This document shows, piece by piece, positions 1-7,436 of a DNA stretch of 64,000 nucleotides (its first letter is position 1; each line of letters begins with the position of its first letter). The stretch lies in the NCBI GenBank assembly GCA_041391745.1, contig JAWKNK010000009.1, positions 62,001 through 126,000 of the forward strand. The letters run 5' to 3'. Under the pieces are notes generated by a model, which saw only the letters and a program-made list of their open reading frames with translations, ran no database searches and was not told the origin of the DNA. Both the position numbers and the translations under genes were made by a program. Source of the DNA: JAIXWP01 sp041391745. Lineage in GTDB: Bacteria > Bacteroidota > Bacteroidia > Flavobacteriales_D > Sanyastnellaceae.

Positions 1-502
1 TTCTCGCGAGCATTGAAACATCTTTCCAATCATTTGAAAGATTGATCAACTTCTCCAATATTTTATCCATCAAAGGAATGTAGATTTCCTCTACAGCATC
101 TCTAAAAGACGCAGGAATAGCAGTATTGTTGATGTCTTGAGAAGTGAGCCCGAAGTGAATAAACTCCTTGTATTTTTCAAGACCTAGTTGATCAAATTTA
201 TCTTTGATAAAATACTCAACGGCCTTTACATCGTGATTGGTAATTTTTTCAGTCTCTTTCACCTTCATTGCATCCTCTTCGCTCATCTCCCAATAGATTT
301 TTCTCAAATCATTGAAAACAGCTTTATCAATTTCTTGAAGCTGTGGCAATGGAATCTCACATAATGCGATGAAATACTCGATTTCAACCCAGACTCTATA
401 CTTGATAAGTGCAAATTCGCTGAAATAGCCTGCTAGTTGAGCAGTTTGACGTCTGTATCGCCCGTCAATAGGGGAAATCGCTGAAAGCGGAGTTAACTCC
501 AT
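1..502 (-). CDS. purB: Adenylosuccinate lyase, N-terminal part (cut by window edge)
   Basis: Reading the minus strand from an ATG at 502 gives about 167 uninterrupted codons that run off the left edge. The protein opens with MELTPLSAISPIDGRY, the hallmark N-terminus of PurB, and later shows FIHFGLTSQDINNTA, the conserved substrate-binding segment of the fumarase/aspartase superfamily. PurB acts twice in purine synthesis: it releases fumarate from SAICAR and from adenylosuccinate, in the cytosol. The C-terminal two thirds, including the signature loop, lie outside the window. The gene is divergent from the hydrolase at 589. A TATTTTCG element on the minus strand at 534-527 is a possible -7 box. 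Confidence 0.95.
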   Translation of the reverse strand, partial: MELTPLSAISPIDGRYRRQTAQLAGYFSEFALIKYRVWVEIEYFIALCEIPLPQLQEIDKAVFNDLRKIYWEMSEEDAMKVKETEKITNHDVKAVEYFIKDKFDQLGLEKYKEFIHFGLTSQDINNTAIPASFRDAVEEIYIPLMDKILEKLINLSNDWKDVSMLAR

Positions 503-559
503 GTGTACCAAAGTTTATTAAAGCCGCGAAAATACGAATTAGATTAAAGTCTATTGCTT

Positions 560-567
560 TACTTTCG
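560..567 (+). promoter_or_regulatory. Putative -7 promoter element, TACTTTCG
   Basis: TACTTTCG lies 21 bases before the ATG at 589 and matches the Bacteroidota -7 consensus TAnnTTTG with one change. The same octamer precedes the gene at 57479. I see no convincing -33 TTG at the right distance. An AAAGGA at about 576-581 could assist ribosome binding. Confidence 0.4.
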
Positions 568-588
568 TAGCAATCAAAGGAATTTATT

Positions 589-1440
589 ATGAAATTATAT
601 ACAATTAACACCGGATTCTTCAAGTTGGACGGGGGAGCCATGTTCGGAGTGGTTCCAAAAAGCATTTGGCAAAAAACAAATCCAGCCGACGACAACAACA
701 TGTGTACTTGGGCTATGCGCAGCCTTTTGATAGAAGATGGAGACCGCTTAATTTTGGTCGATACTGGAATCGGCAACAAACAAAGTGAAAAATTCTTCAG
801 CCATTACTATTTGCATGGCGACGATTCTTTAGATAAAAATCTTGACAAGCTTGGTTTCAACAGAAATGATATCACGGATGTTTTTTTAACCCACCTTCAT
901 TTTGACCATTGTGGTGGTGCAATTGAATTCAATAGTTCCAAAGACGGCTTCCGTCCTGCGTTTGAGAACGCCACCTTCTGGAGCAATGAGCGCCATTGGG
1001 AATGGGCTACCAAGCCGAATGCGCGCGAAAAAGCAAGTTTTTTAAGTGATAATATTCTTCCTATTCACGAAAGCGGGCAACTCAAATTTATAACCCGAAC
1101 AGGAGATTTTGTAGAAAGAAGTGAACTTGGCTTTGGGGTCACTTTTGTAGACGGACACACCGACAGTATGATGGTTCCTCATTTCGATTACAAAGGACGT
1201 AAGTTGTGCTTTATGGCGGATTTACTTCCAAGTACTGGACATATCCCACTTCCTTATGTCATGGGTTACGACACTCGGCCGCTGATTACTCTTGAAGAAA
1301 AAGGAAAGTTTTTACAAAAAGCGGCAGACGAAAACTGGGTGCTTCTACTAGAGCACGATAGCGTAAACGAATGTTGCACCGTTCAAAACACCGAAAAAGG
1401 AATTCGATTAAACGAGACTTTCCGACTAGATGAAATCTAG
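589..1440 (+). CDS. Metallo-beta-lactamase-fold hydrolase
   Basis: This 283-residue protein carries the complete set of MBL-fold metal ligands: HLHFDH at 102-107, His190 in DGHTD, Asp211 in FMADLLP and His256 near the C-terminus. It has no signal peptide and should be cytosolic. The arrangement is that of the lactonase/glyoxalase-like branch of the superfamily, which includes N-acyl homoserine lactonases (AiiA type). The real substrate cannot be read from sequence, so a quorum-quenching role is only a possibility. It stands alone between purB, which is divergent, and a convergent broken gene whose stop abuts its own stop. An ATG with an upstream purine stretch supports the start. Confidence 0.85.
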   Translation: MKLYTINTGFFKLDGGAMFGVVPKSIWQKTNPADDNNMCTWAMRSLLIEDGDRLILVDTGIGNKQSEKFFSHYYLHGDDSLDKNLDKLGFNRNDITDVFLTHLHFDHCGGAIEFNSSKDGFRPAFENATFWSNERHWEWATKPNAREKASFLSDNILPIHESGQLKFITRTGDFVERSELGFGVTFVDGHTDSMMVPHFDYKGRKLCFMADLLPSTGHIPLPYVMGYDTRPLITLEEKGKFLQKAADENWVLLLEHDSVNECCTVQNTEKGIRLNETFRLDEI

Positions 1441-2064
1441 TTAGAACGGATTCACACGTTGCTCCTTCTGATTTCTAGTAGGAGGAATGTAGTTTGGATC
1501 AGGCTTCGTTTCAGGATCGTATTCAAAAAGCTTATTGTCTTTGATAATGGTGTCGACGTAAGTTGGCACCATTTCCTCCCAACCTGAATAACCATGCTTG
1601 ATCATGTCCAACACGTCCTTAGAATAGATATCTATAATTTCAGGATTGTAATCGTGAATGTCTACTAAGCGCTTGTTGTAGCACAGGTAATCGAACAAAG
1701 GCTTCAATCGCGGATGAATTGGACAATTCTTAGAAGTGATCATGTTTCCATTGCTCACGTCTTTCCAAGGATATAGATAGATTTTTAAATCTCGGCTGAA
1801 AAGGATACCGAAGGCTTCAAGAATACCTCCATTAATATCTCTATAGTACTTTTCGTTAAACAACTCCATGAGCATGTTGGCACCCATAATAATCCCCATT
1901 CGCTTGCTGGTATATTTTGAAAAATATTCAACCAGCTTGTAGTATTTGGAGTAGTTGGAAACCAGCACCGTTTGTCCAAGCGAACAAAGAATATCCGCTC
2001 TATCAAGGAAATCCTGCTCGTCAATATCACCCTCCTGCACGTAGGTTATTGAGTGTAATTTCAA
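1441..2064 (-). CDS. C-terminal fragment of a frame-shifted conserved Bacteroidota protein
   Basis: This 207-codon frame is the C-terminal third of the gene that begins at 2924. True coding continuity starts at about 2029, where the sequence changes from RAGGD to IDEQDFLDRADIL. The upstream frame ends at a GGG run (plus-strand CCC at 2030-2032), and removing one G restores one frame. The fragment's first residues are therefore not a real N-terminus. It ends with a polar tail (PPTRNQKEQRVNPF). No catalytic motif is recognisable. The stop meets the stop of the hydrolase at 1440 tail to tail. Confidence 0.75.
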   Translation of the reverse strand: MKLHSITYVQEGDIDEQDFLDRADILCSLGQTVLVSNYSKYYKLVEYFSKYTSKRMGIIMGANMLMELFNEKYYRDINGGILEAFGILFSRDLKIYLYPWKDVSNGNMITSKNCPIHPRLKPLFDYLCYNKRLVDIHDYNPEIIDIYSKDVLDMIKHGYSGWEEMVPTYVDTIIKDNKLFEYDPETKPDPNYIPPTRNQKEQRVNPF

Positions 2065-2287
2065 ATAAAACCTGGATGTTCTCTCCTTCTACACGATTCT
2101 CCTTCTCGAAAAGCTTCATGCCTTTCATGATCATATCGATATTCACCTTTGTCACAGGACGGAAACTTCCTCTAATTGCCAAAATGTTCTTCTTGTAAAG
2201 AACATCCGCCGCCTGAAGGTTTCTTCCATCTGGCGAGAATATAACTGCATCAGTCATTCCATTCTTCACCAGTTGAAGTGACAACAA
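2027..2287 (-). CDS. Middle fragment of the same frame-shifted conserved protein
   Basis: This short frame (LSLQLVKNGMTDAVIFSPDG onward) carries the middle of the protein split at 2318 and 2030. At the upstream junction the minus strand reads ATG ACG A GGT CCG GAT. Dropping the single extra base at about 2318 gives MTGPDFEKVDNRLLSLQ, which reads smoothly across. The downstream junction is the GGG run at 2030-2032. Both junctions can be repaired by removing one base, so the intact gene would be about 493 residues. Confidence 0.75.
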   Translation of the reverse strand: MLSLQLVKNGMTDAVIFSPDGRNLQAADVLYKKNILAIRGSFRPVTKVNIDMIMKGMKLFEKENRVEGENIQVLFEITLNNLRAGG

Positions 2288-2303
2288 TCGGTTGTCTACT
2301 TTT

Positions 2304-2924
2304 TCAAAATCCGGACCTCGTCATTTGCACCATGTCGATTTCAACTTGATCGCGCATGAGGTTATCATAAAGGCTTAATAAAAGCTCTTTTGGCTTATTG
2401 TAGAAAAAATAACAGCCGTAAAGCAAATTCACACCAAGAACACCAACTGTAGCTTGCTGCAATAGGGCATCCGACTCATGAAGGCGTGCGTGGATAATAA
2501 CAACGTTGGCTTCCTTATTGGGATCCGTTTGAAACTTCATCCCCATCCAACCATGACCTTGAATAGTCTTCTGATAATTGATAGTCGCGAAAGTATCCGC
2601 AAATGAAAAGAATCTTTTATTAGGATGATCCTTTCTATTAAGTCGATCTTCCATCAATCGGAACTCGTGATTCAGCATGTTTACCAATCTTGGTTTACAC
2701 ACATATCTTCCCTTCTCCTCTTTTCCATAAATAGCGTCACTGAAGTCTTTATCGTACGCACTCATAGCCTTTGCGATGGTACCACTAGCACCACCAGCTC
2801 TGAAAAAGTGACGTACCACTTCTTGACCTGCACCAATTTCCGCAAATGTTCCGTAAATCTCTTGATTGAGATTGATTCTTAACGCTTTCTGACTGGCTGA
2901 AAGAATAACTCGTTCTAATTCCAC
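2304..2924 (-). CDS. N-terminal fragment of a frame-shifted conserved Bacteroidota protein
   Basis: The first 206 residues start at a solid ATG (MELERVILSASQKALRINLN) and belong to a protein of about 493 residues reconstructed over 2924-1441. I recognise it as a Bacteroidota-restricted conserved protein. I recall that relatives have sometimes been labelled nicotinate-nucleotide adenylyltransferase, but I see no HxGH nucleotidyltransferase motif and do not adopt that name. It lacks a signal peptide and looks cytosolic. The frame is lost after MVQMT at about 2318. Two one-base insertions 290 bases apart could be sequence errors or true decay. The surviving residues look well conserved, which favours error or very recent loss. 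Confidence 0.75.
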   Translation of the reverse strand: MELERVILSASQKALRINLNQEIYGTFAEIGAGQEVVRHFFRAGGASGTIAKAMSAYDKDFSDAIYGKEEKGRYVCKPRLVNMLNHEFRLMEDRLNRKDHPNKRFFSFADTFATINYQKTIQGHGWMGMKFQTDPNKEANVVIIHARLHESDALLQQATVGVLGVNLLYGCYFFYNKPKELLLSLYDNLMRDQVEIDMVQMTRSGF

Positions 2925-2988
2925 TCTTCTACCAATTAATTATGTAACAAAAGTAACAATTAATATCCGTAGAATAAGTACCAAGAAC

Positions 2989-3501
2989 TTACGACTTTCC
3001 CTCAACTAGTTTTTTCAATTTCTCAACTGCAACCAAAGTTGCTGGACAGCGATGTAAATTATTGGTATAAACTTCTACCTGATCTTTGTAATCTTTTCGG
3101 TAAAGATGAGGAAAAGTCGCACAGTCATGAGGTCTGAATTCGTAGACTGTACACAATCCATTTTTAACATCGAAAAATTGACACGGCGTTGAATCGTTCA
3201 TGATATCGCCAGTTTCTTCTTCAGTGTAAAGCCACTTTTGATAGAATTCATCATAGGTCATTCCTAGATGAGCAGCCAGTCTTTTCACCTCTTTCTTAGT
3301 CCAAGTAGGTGTCATGGTCATACAACAATTACCACATTTTTGGCAATTTATCTCTTTCCATGTTTCTGCTTCTGCTTGTTTGGTGAGCTTTCTAAGACCT
3401 TTTACCTTACCCTTTCCAACCTTCTTTAAAAAAGCAGTGAGCTCCTTTTTCTTTCTATATGCTCTTTTACGAAATTTAGCTACATCCACTTTGTCGCTCA
3501 T
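2989..3501 (-). CDS. YkgJ-family cysteine cluster protein
   Basis: From the ATG at 3501 the protein (170 residues, MSDKVDVAKF) has a basic N-terminal helix followed by CQKCGNCC at about residues 53-60, the signature of the YkgJ/UPF0153 family, with further cysteines in CQFFDVKNGLC and HDCATFP. These cysteines probably bind zinc or an iron-sulfur cluster, and the biochemical role is unknown. A longer frame opens at 3546, but that part overlaps the 3' end of the SRP RNA gene and its terminator-like T-run, so the internal ATG is preferred. It is transcribed in the same direction as the SRP RNA. Confidence 0.8.
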   Translation of the reverse strand: MSDKVDVAKFRKRAYRKKKELTAFLKKVGKGKVKGLRKLTKQAEAETWKEINCQKCGNCCMTMTPTWTKKEVKRLAAHLGMTYDEFYQKWLYTEEETGDIMNDSTPCQFFDVKNGLCTVYEFRPHDCATFPHLYRKDYKDQVEVYTNNLHRCPATLVAVEKLKKLVEGKS

Positions 3502-3540
3502 ACTAAGAAGGGAATAGTAAGGTTTAGAAAAAAGAAAAAA

Positions 3541-3638
3541 AGGCAAGCCCCCTATATCGCACCGCTACAACCACCTGCCTTTGCTGTCTTCCGACCCTGG
3601 AGGATTCGGAGGGAGCTGGTCGTATAGGACTTGCCTTT
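3541..3638 (-). ncRNA. ffs: Signal recognition particle RNA, small bacterial type (4.5S-like)
   Basis: On the minus strand this ORF-free stretch has the universal SRP RNA apical core: CCAGGGTCGGAAGACAGCAA, with the GGAA tetraloop and the purine-rich asymmetric loop that binds Ffh. The ends pair as a long rod: GGCAAG near 3638 pairs with CTTGCC near 3542, and CCTATA pairs with TATAGG. The RNA is followed at once by a T-rich run (minus strand of 3528-3541), a likely terminator. With Ffh it targets membrane and exported proteins cotranslationally. Exact ends are approximate. A covariance-model search (Rfam bacterial small SRP) would confirm it. Confidence 0.88.
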
Positions 3639-3720
3639 GGCGGCGAAATTAACGCCCTTTTTCCAATAATGAAAGTTTAAATTTTATCTAACGAAAAATT
3701 TTTCTTCCTTTGAACACTTA

Positions 3721-3728
3721 TACCTTTG
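3721..3728 (+). promoter_or_regulatory. Putative -7 promoter element, TACCTTTG
   Basis: This is a perfect match to the Bacteroidota -7 consensus TAnnTTTG, 37 bases upstream of the glycosyltransferase start at 3766. No TTG sits 17-19 bases upstream, so only the -7 half is supported. Confidence 0.45.
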
Positions 3729-3765
3729 CTCAAAAGGAGTTTAGCACTTCTGAAAAAAAATATTT

Positions 3766-4716
3766 ATGACAGACATTTCAATTGTCATTCCCCTTTATAA
3801 CGAAGAAGAATCACTTCCAGAGTTGCACTCTTGGATTGTGAAAGTGATGAATGAGAACGAATTCAGCTATGAAATTCTCTTTATAGATGATGGTTCGACA
3901 GACGCTTCCTGGAAAATAATTCAAGATTTAAAGTCCAAAGACAGTGCTATACGCGCATTCAAATTTCAAAGAAATTATGGTAAAAGTGCTGCTTTGCATA
4001 TTGGTTTCGAAGAAGCCGTTGGTGAAGTCATTATCACCATGGACGCGGATATGCAAGATAGTCCTGAGGAAATCCCAGCGCTCAGAAGCATGATATTAAA
4101 CGATGGTTTTGATCTTGTTAGCGGGTGGAAAAAGAAAAGATATGATCCTATCAGTAAAACAATTCCAACGAAATTGTTCAACTGGACTACCCGCAAAATG
4201 AGCGGCATCAAGCTTCACGACTTCAATTGCGGATTGAAAGCATACAGAAAAAATGTAGTAAAATCTCTAGAGATCTTCGGGGAGATGCATCGCTACATAC
4301 CCGTGATGGCTAAAAAAGAAGGTTTTACCAATATTGGGGAAAAGGCAGTAGAGCATAGAGCTCGCAAGTATGGAGTTTCCAAATTCGGATTCGAACGTTT
4401 TGTAAATGGATTCTTAGATCTTCTCACAATAACATTTATTTCTCGCTTTGGAAAAAAACCAATGCACTTCTTCGGTTCTTTGGGAATTCTCGTATTCTTT
4501 GTTGGGTTGATTTCATTCGGCTGGATAGGAGGCACAAAACTTTGGGCACTCTTCAATGGAGAATATCAAAAAAATATCGCTGAACAATCAGGGTTTTATA
4601 TTGCTCTCACTTCTATGATTATTGGAACACAGCTCTTCCTAGCCGGATTCATTGGTGAACTTGTAAGCAGAAATTCTGATAGAAGAAATGACTATAAGAT
4701 TTCAGAGAAAATTTAA
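3766..4716 (+). CDS. Polyprenyl-phosphate glycosyltransferase, GT2 (GtrB/DPMS-like)
   Basis: The 316-residue protein has a GT-A domain of family 2 with DDGSTD at 41-46 (nucleotide binding) and DADMQD at 93-98 (the DxD metal site). Two C-terminal transmembrane segments follow at about 230-255 and 280-304. This architecture matches GtrB, ArnC and dolichol-phosphate mannosyltransferase, which transfer a sugar from a nucleotide sugar to undecaprenyl phosphate at the inner membrane. The product would feed cell-envelope glycan or glycoprotein modification. The sugar and acceptor are not evident. It is a single-gene unit closed by the hairpin at 4751. The ATG at 3766 fits the family N-terminus (ISIVIPLYNEE). 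Confidence 0.88.
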   Translation: MTDISIVIPLYNEEESLPELHSWIVKVMNENEFSYEILFIDDGSTDASWKIIQDLKSKDSAIRAFKFQRNYGKSAALHIGFEEAVGEVIITMDADMQDSPEEIPALRSMILNDGFDLVSGWKKKRYDPISKTIPTKLFNWTTRKMSGIKLHDFNCGLKAYRKNVVKSLEIFGEMHRYIPVMAKKEGFTNIGEKAVEHRARKYGVSKFGFERFVNGFLDLLTITFISRFGKKPMHFFGSLGILVFFVGLISFGWIGGTKLWALFNGEYQKNIAEQSGFYIALTSMIIGTQLFLAGFIGELVSRNSDRRNDYKISEKI

Positions 4717-4750
4717 TTCTATCTGATTTCTAAAATAAAATGCAAAAAAA

Positions 4751-4771
4751 GACCGCTTCAATGAAGCGGTC
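4751..4771. terminator. Bidirectional Rho-independent terminator
   Basis: GACCGCTTC and GAAGCGGTC form a 9-base stem closed by a short AAT loop, with an A-run before and a T-run after. It can stop transcription from the glycosyltransferase on the plus strand and from the secreted protein gene converging on the minus strand. Confidence 0.85.
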
Positions 4772-4794
4772 TTTTTTATCTATTCCTTTAAATA

Positions 4795-5640
4795 TTATTC
4801 TTTAACAAATGGTTTAGTCATCATCTTATCGCCATTTGTCATCTGAACAAAGTAGTAACCTGCGCTTAAAGCAGAAACATCTACACTCGATTTGAAGTAG
4901 GTCTCACCTGCGTTGATTTGGAATTGATCCACCAACTTGCCATCCATAGCCACAATCTTCACGCTCACATTTGCCTGAGGATTCAAGCCAGTTACATCAA
5001 CAGTAACAATACCAGAAGTTGGATTTGGATACAAATCAAAGTTCGTTTCCAAATCAGGATTCATCGCAAAGTTCTGTGGATTTGAACCTACATAAAAACA
5101 ACTTCCATCATCCACTGTAGCATCCGCATTGTAATTGATCGCAGTTGGATCTGTACATCCCAAAGTTTGAGAACAATCAGAGGCAACTCCTAGTACAAAT
5201 GTTCCATTGAATCCCCATTCAAGTGTTCCGTATGCATAAGTGTTTCCACCATAGATCAAATAGCTCGCGCCATTCCATCCATCGCCCCAGTTGTCTTCCA
5301 TCACAAATTGGTAGCAACCTGGAGCTAAGCAGAATGTTTCAACGTAAGTGCTATAGTTTGCATAGTTATCGCCTGTAGCTACTGTTTCACCATTTTCATC
5401 GATCAACATCCAGCTCACTTCATTTGCCCAAATCGCGGTAGCTATAGTAATAGTCACTGATTCAAGATCGCATGGCTCTGGGTAAATACAAGAACCATCG
5501 TCTTCCATTGCATATGGGTTGTAGTTGATAGCATTTGGATCTGTACAACCAGAAATGATTAATCCGCAATCCAAAGAATTCACACCAAATACTCCTGTTG
5601 CGTAATTACCAGTAGGCATATTGTAAACGCCTGCTACCAA
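4795..5640 (-). CDS. C-terminal fragment of a T9SS-secreted repeat protein, type A sorting domain
   Basis: This frame continues the protein that starts at 7376. The shift lies at about 5685-5687, where the minus strand reads GACTCATTGGCGACGG. One extra T would give DSFGDGWNGG, matching the copy NWGDGWNGA further down this same fragment. It holds two more GCTDPxAxNYN...DDGSC repeats and a jelly-roll-like segment. The C-terminal 80 residues (LYPNPTSGIVTVDV through PFVKE) are a T9SS type A sorting domain, which directs export across the outer membrane and surface attachment or release. The annotated first residue is only the first start codon after the shift. Confidence 0.85.
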   Translation of the reverse strand: MVAGVYNMPTGNYATGVFGVNSLDCGLIISGCTDPNAINYNPYAMEDDGSCIYPEPCDLESVTITIATAIWANEVSWMLIDENGETVATGDNYANYSTYVETFCLAPGCYQFVMEDNWGDGWNGASYLIYGGNTYAYGTLEWGFNGTFVLGVASDCSQTLGCTDPTAINYNADATVDDGSCFYVGSNPQNFAMNPDLETNFDLYPNPTSGIVTVDVTGLNPQANVSVKIVAMDGKLVDQFQINAGETYFKSSVDVSALSAGYYFVQMTNGDKMMTKPFVKE

Positions 5641-5654
5641 TCCACCGTAAGTTA

Positions 5655-7376
5655 TTACAAGTGAACCTCCATTCCATCCGTCGCCAATGAGTCATAAAGT
5701 TCTATTGTGTAACATCCATCTTCAAGACAGATATAATCCGTTCCATAAACGCCTTGATAAACCACATTGTAAGTGGCGTCATAAATGACATACGAAATTT
5801 CAGTTGGCCATGAACTTCCAGTAACGGAAACTGTGATCAAGTTAGATTCGCAGCTATCCTCGTAAATACAACCTTCGTTCACATTAGCTGATGGATTGAA
5901 ATTCAAAGCTGATTCATCCATACAACCGTAGATAGGGTAAACACAGCTTCCATCATTCACATTGGCGTCTGCATCAAAGTTTAGTGCGTTTGGATCAGTA
6001 CATCCAGGGATGATCGCCTCACCACATGTACCGTCAATACTGAAAATAGTAGAAGCTACTTCTTGTCCATACTGAAGAGCACCTGTAGTCAATTGAACTC
6101 CGTTCACATTAATCCAGAAATAGCCATTATACCAACCGTATGGACCGGAATTGTTGATCATGTTAATCGTATAGCATTCTCCTTGATGAAGACAAGCATA
6201 GAAATACACTACTTGATTTGACCAAAGATTATCGATATAAATAACTTCATTACCATTGCTATCTAGAATTTGAAGTTCCACCTGCTCACCAAGAGAGTAA
6301 GTGCAAACATAAATCGTAGCCACCGTGCCGTCCGTGCAGTACTCGCAAGAACCATCATCCTGATTTGCGTTCCAGTTGTAGTTGATTGCACCTTGGTCAG
6401 TACATCCTAAATAGATACACGAACCATCCCAAACTTGGGCGCTTGGATCATAGTTATCTGCATTTGGATCAGTACAACCAGGAACCGGTCCGCAAGTACC
6501 ATCAATACTGAAGTTGGCAGTTTCAACCTCCAATCCATAGTCTAATGATTGGTTGATGTATTGAACACCATTATATGAAATCCAGAAATATCCGTTGTAC
6601 CAGCCATTTGGACCAGTATTGTTTGACATTACCGCTGTGTAGCACTCTCCTGGAGACAAACACACCTCACCATATTGAATAGCACCACCATTAGCACCAT
6701 ACATCTCGGCAACTACGTCACCATTACTATTCAATATTTGAAGTTCTACCTGACCAGGGTTTGCAAAAGTGCATAGGTATAGTGTACCAATTACAGAACC
6801 TTCACCATCACAAAACTCACAGCTACCGTTGTCAAGTGTAGCATTAGAGTTAAAGTTGATAGCAGCAGCATCAGTACATCCTTCAATAATGCAAGAACCA
6901 TCGTCAACGTTGGCCTCAGCGTTGTAGTTTTCCGCAGACGGATCTGTACATCCAGGAGTCATTTCATATGAAGAAATGCTGAAAGTCACAGGCCCAGTGC
7001 AAGCATTGCTAAAGTCCCCTACTCTTAAATAATAAGTTTCTCCGGCAAAAAGAGTAACATTCAAATAAGCTTGAAGTCCACATGAATCATCGTTGCCGGC
7101 AACTAGATTTACATTGGTATTCAAATCTGAAGGGCAATCTGAATAAACCCAAAGGCGAGTGTCACAAGTATTCAAACTACAAGTAGTGATTTCGTAGCTA
7201 GAAGTCACTTCTGGTGTAATTATATACCAATTGTCTTCTGCAATACCTGTAACTGTTGATGGAATTTCCAAAGGTTGTGCGCTTGAGCACGTTTCACCAG
7301 GAATTTGAGAGAAAGTAGTATAGCTCAGGAATAAGAGAGCCACCGCAAGAACTACTTTGAAATAGTTTGGTTTCAT
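5655..7376 (-). CDS. N-terminal fragment of a T9SS-secreted protein with GCTDP...DGSC repeats
   Basis: The protein starts MKPNYFKVVLAVALLFLSYT, a clear signal peptide, followed by a pre-peptidase-like beta domain. Six copies of a 21-residue motif of the form GCTDPxAxNYNxxAxxDDGSC come next. They alternate with two near-identical domains of about 100 residues (each starting near CTFANPGQVELQIL or CTYSLGEQVELQIL). The Asp/Asn spacing resembles calcium-binding type-3-like repeats, which is inference. The conserved Cys pairs are probably disulfide-bonded outside the cell. The frame breaks at about 5686 and the rest is encoded at 4795-5640, so the complete protein would be about 860 residues. Its role is probably surface adhesion or structure, with no enzyme motif seen. 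Confidence 0.85.
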   Translation of the reverse strand: MKPNYFKVVLAVALLFLSYTTFSQIPGETCSSAQPLEIPSTVTGIAEDNWYIITPEVTSSYEITTCSLNTCDTRLWVYSDCPSDLNTNVNLVAGNDDSCGLQAYLNVTLFAGETYYLRVGDFSNACTGPVTFSISSYEMTPGCTDPSAENYNAEANVDDGSCIIEGCTDAAAINFNSNATLDNGSCEFCDGEGSVIGTLYLCTFANPGQVELQILNSNGDVVAEMYGANGGAIQYGEVCLSPGECYTAVMSNNTGPNGWYNGYFWISYNGVQYINQSLDYGLEVETANFSIDGTCGPVPGCTDPNADNYDPSAQVWDGSCIYLGCTDQGAINYNWNANQDDGSCEYCTDGTVATIYVCTYSLGEQVELQILDSNGNEVIYIDNLWSNQVVYFYACLHQGECYTINMINNSGPYGWYNGYFWINVNGVQLTTGALQYGQEVASTIFSIDGTCGEAIIPGCTDPNALNFDADANVNDGSCVYPIYGCMDESALNFNPSANVNEGCIYEDSCESNLITVSVTGSSWPTEISYVIYDATYNVVYQGVYGTDYICLEDGCYTIELYDSLATDGMEVHL

Positions 7377-7436
7377 TTGGTTTGGTGTTAAGGGTTATGA
7401 ATCTCAGACACCAAATAAAACAAAAAAGTTGCTTGA

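Noticed and set aside
1441..2924. Nicotinate-nucleotide adenylyltransferase
   Set aside because: I recall this label for relatives, but no HxGH or ISSTxxR motif is seen in the reconstructed protein.
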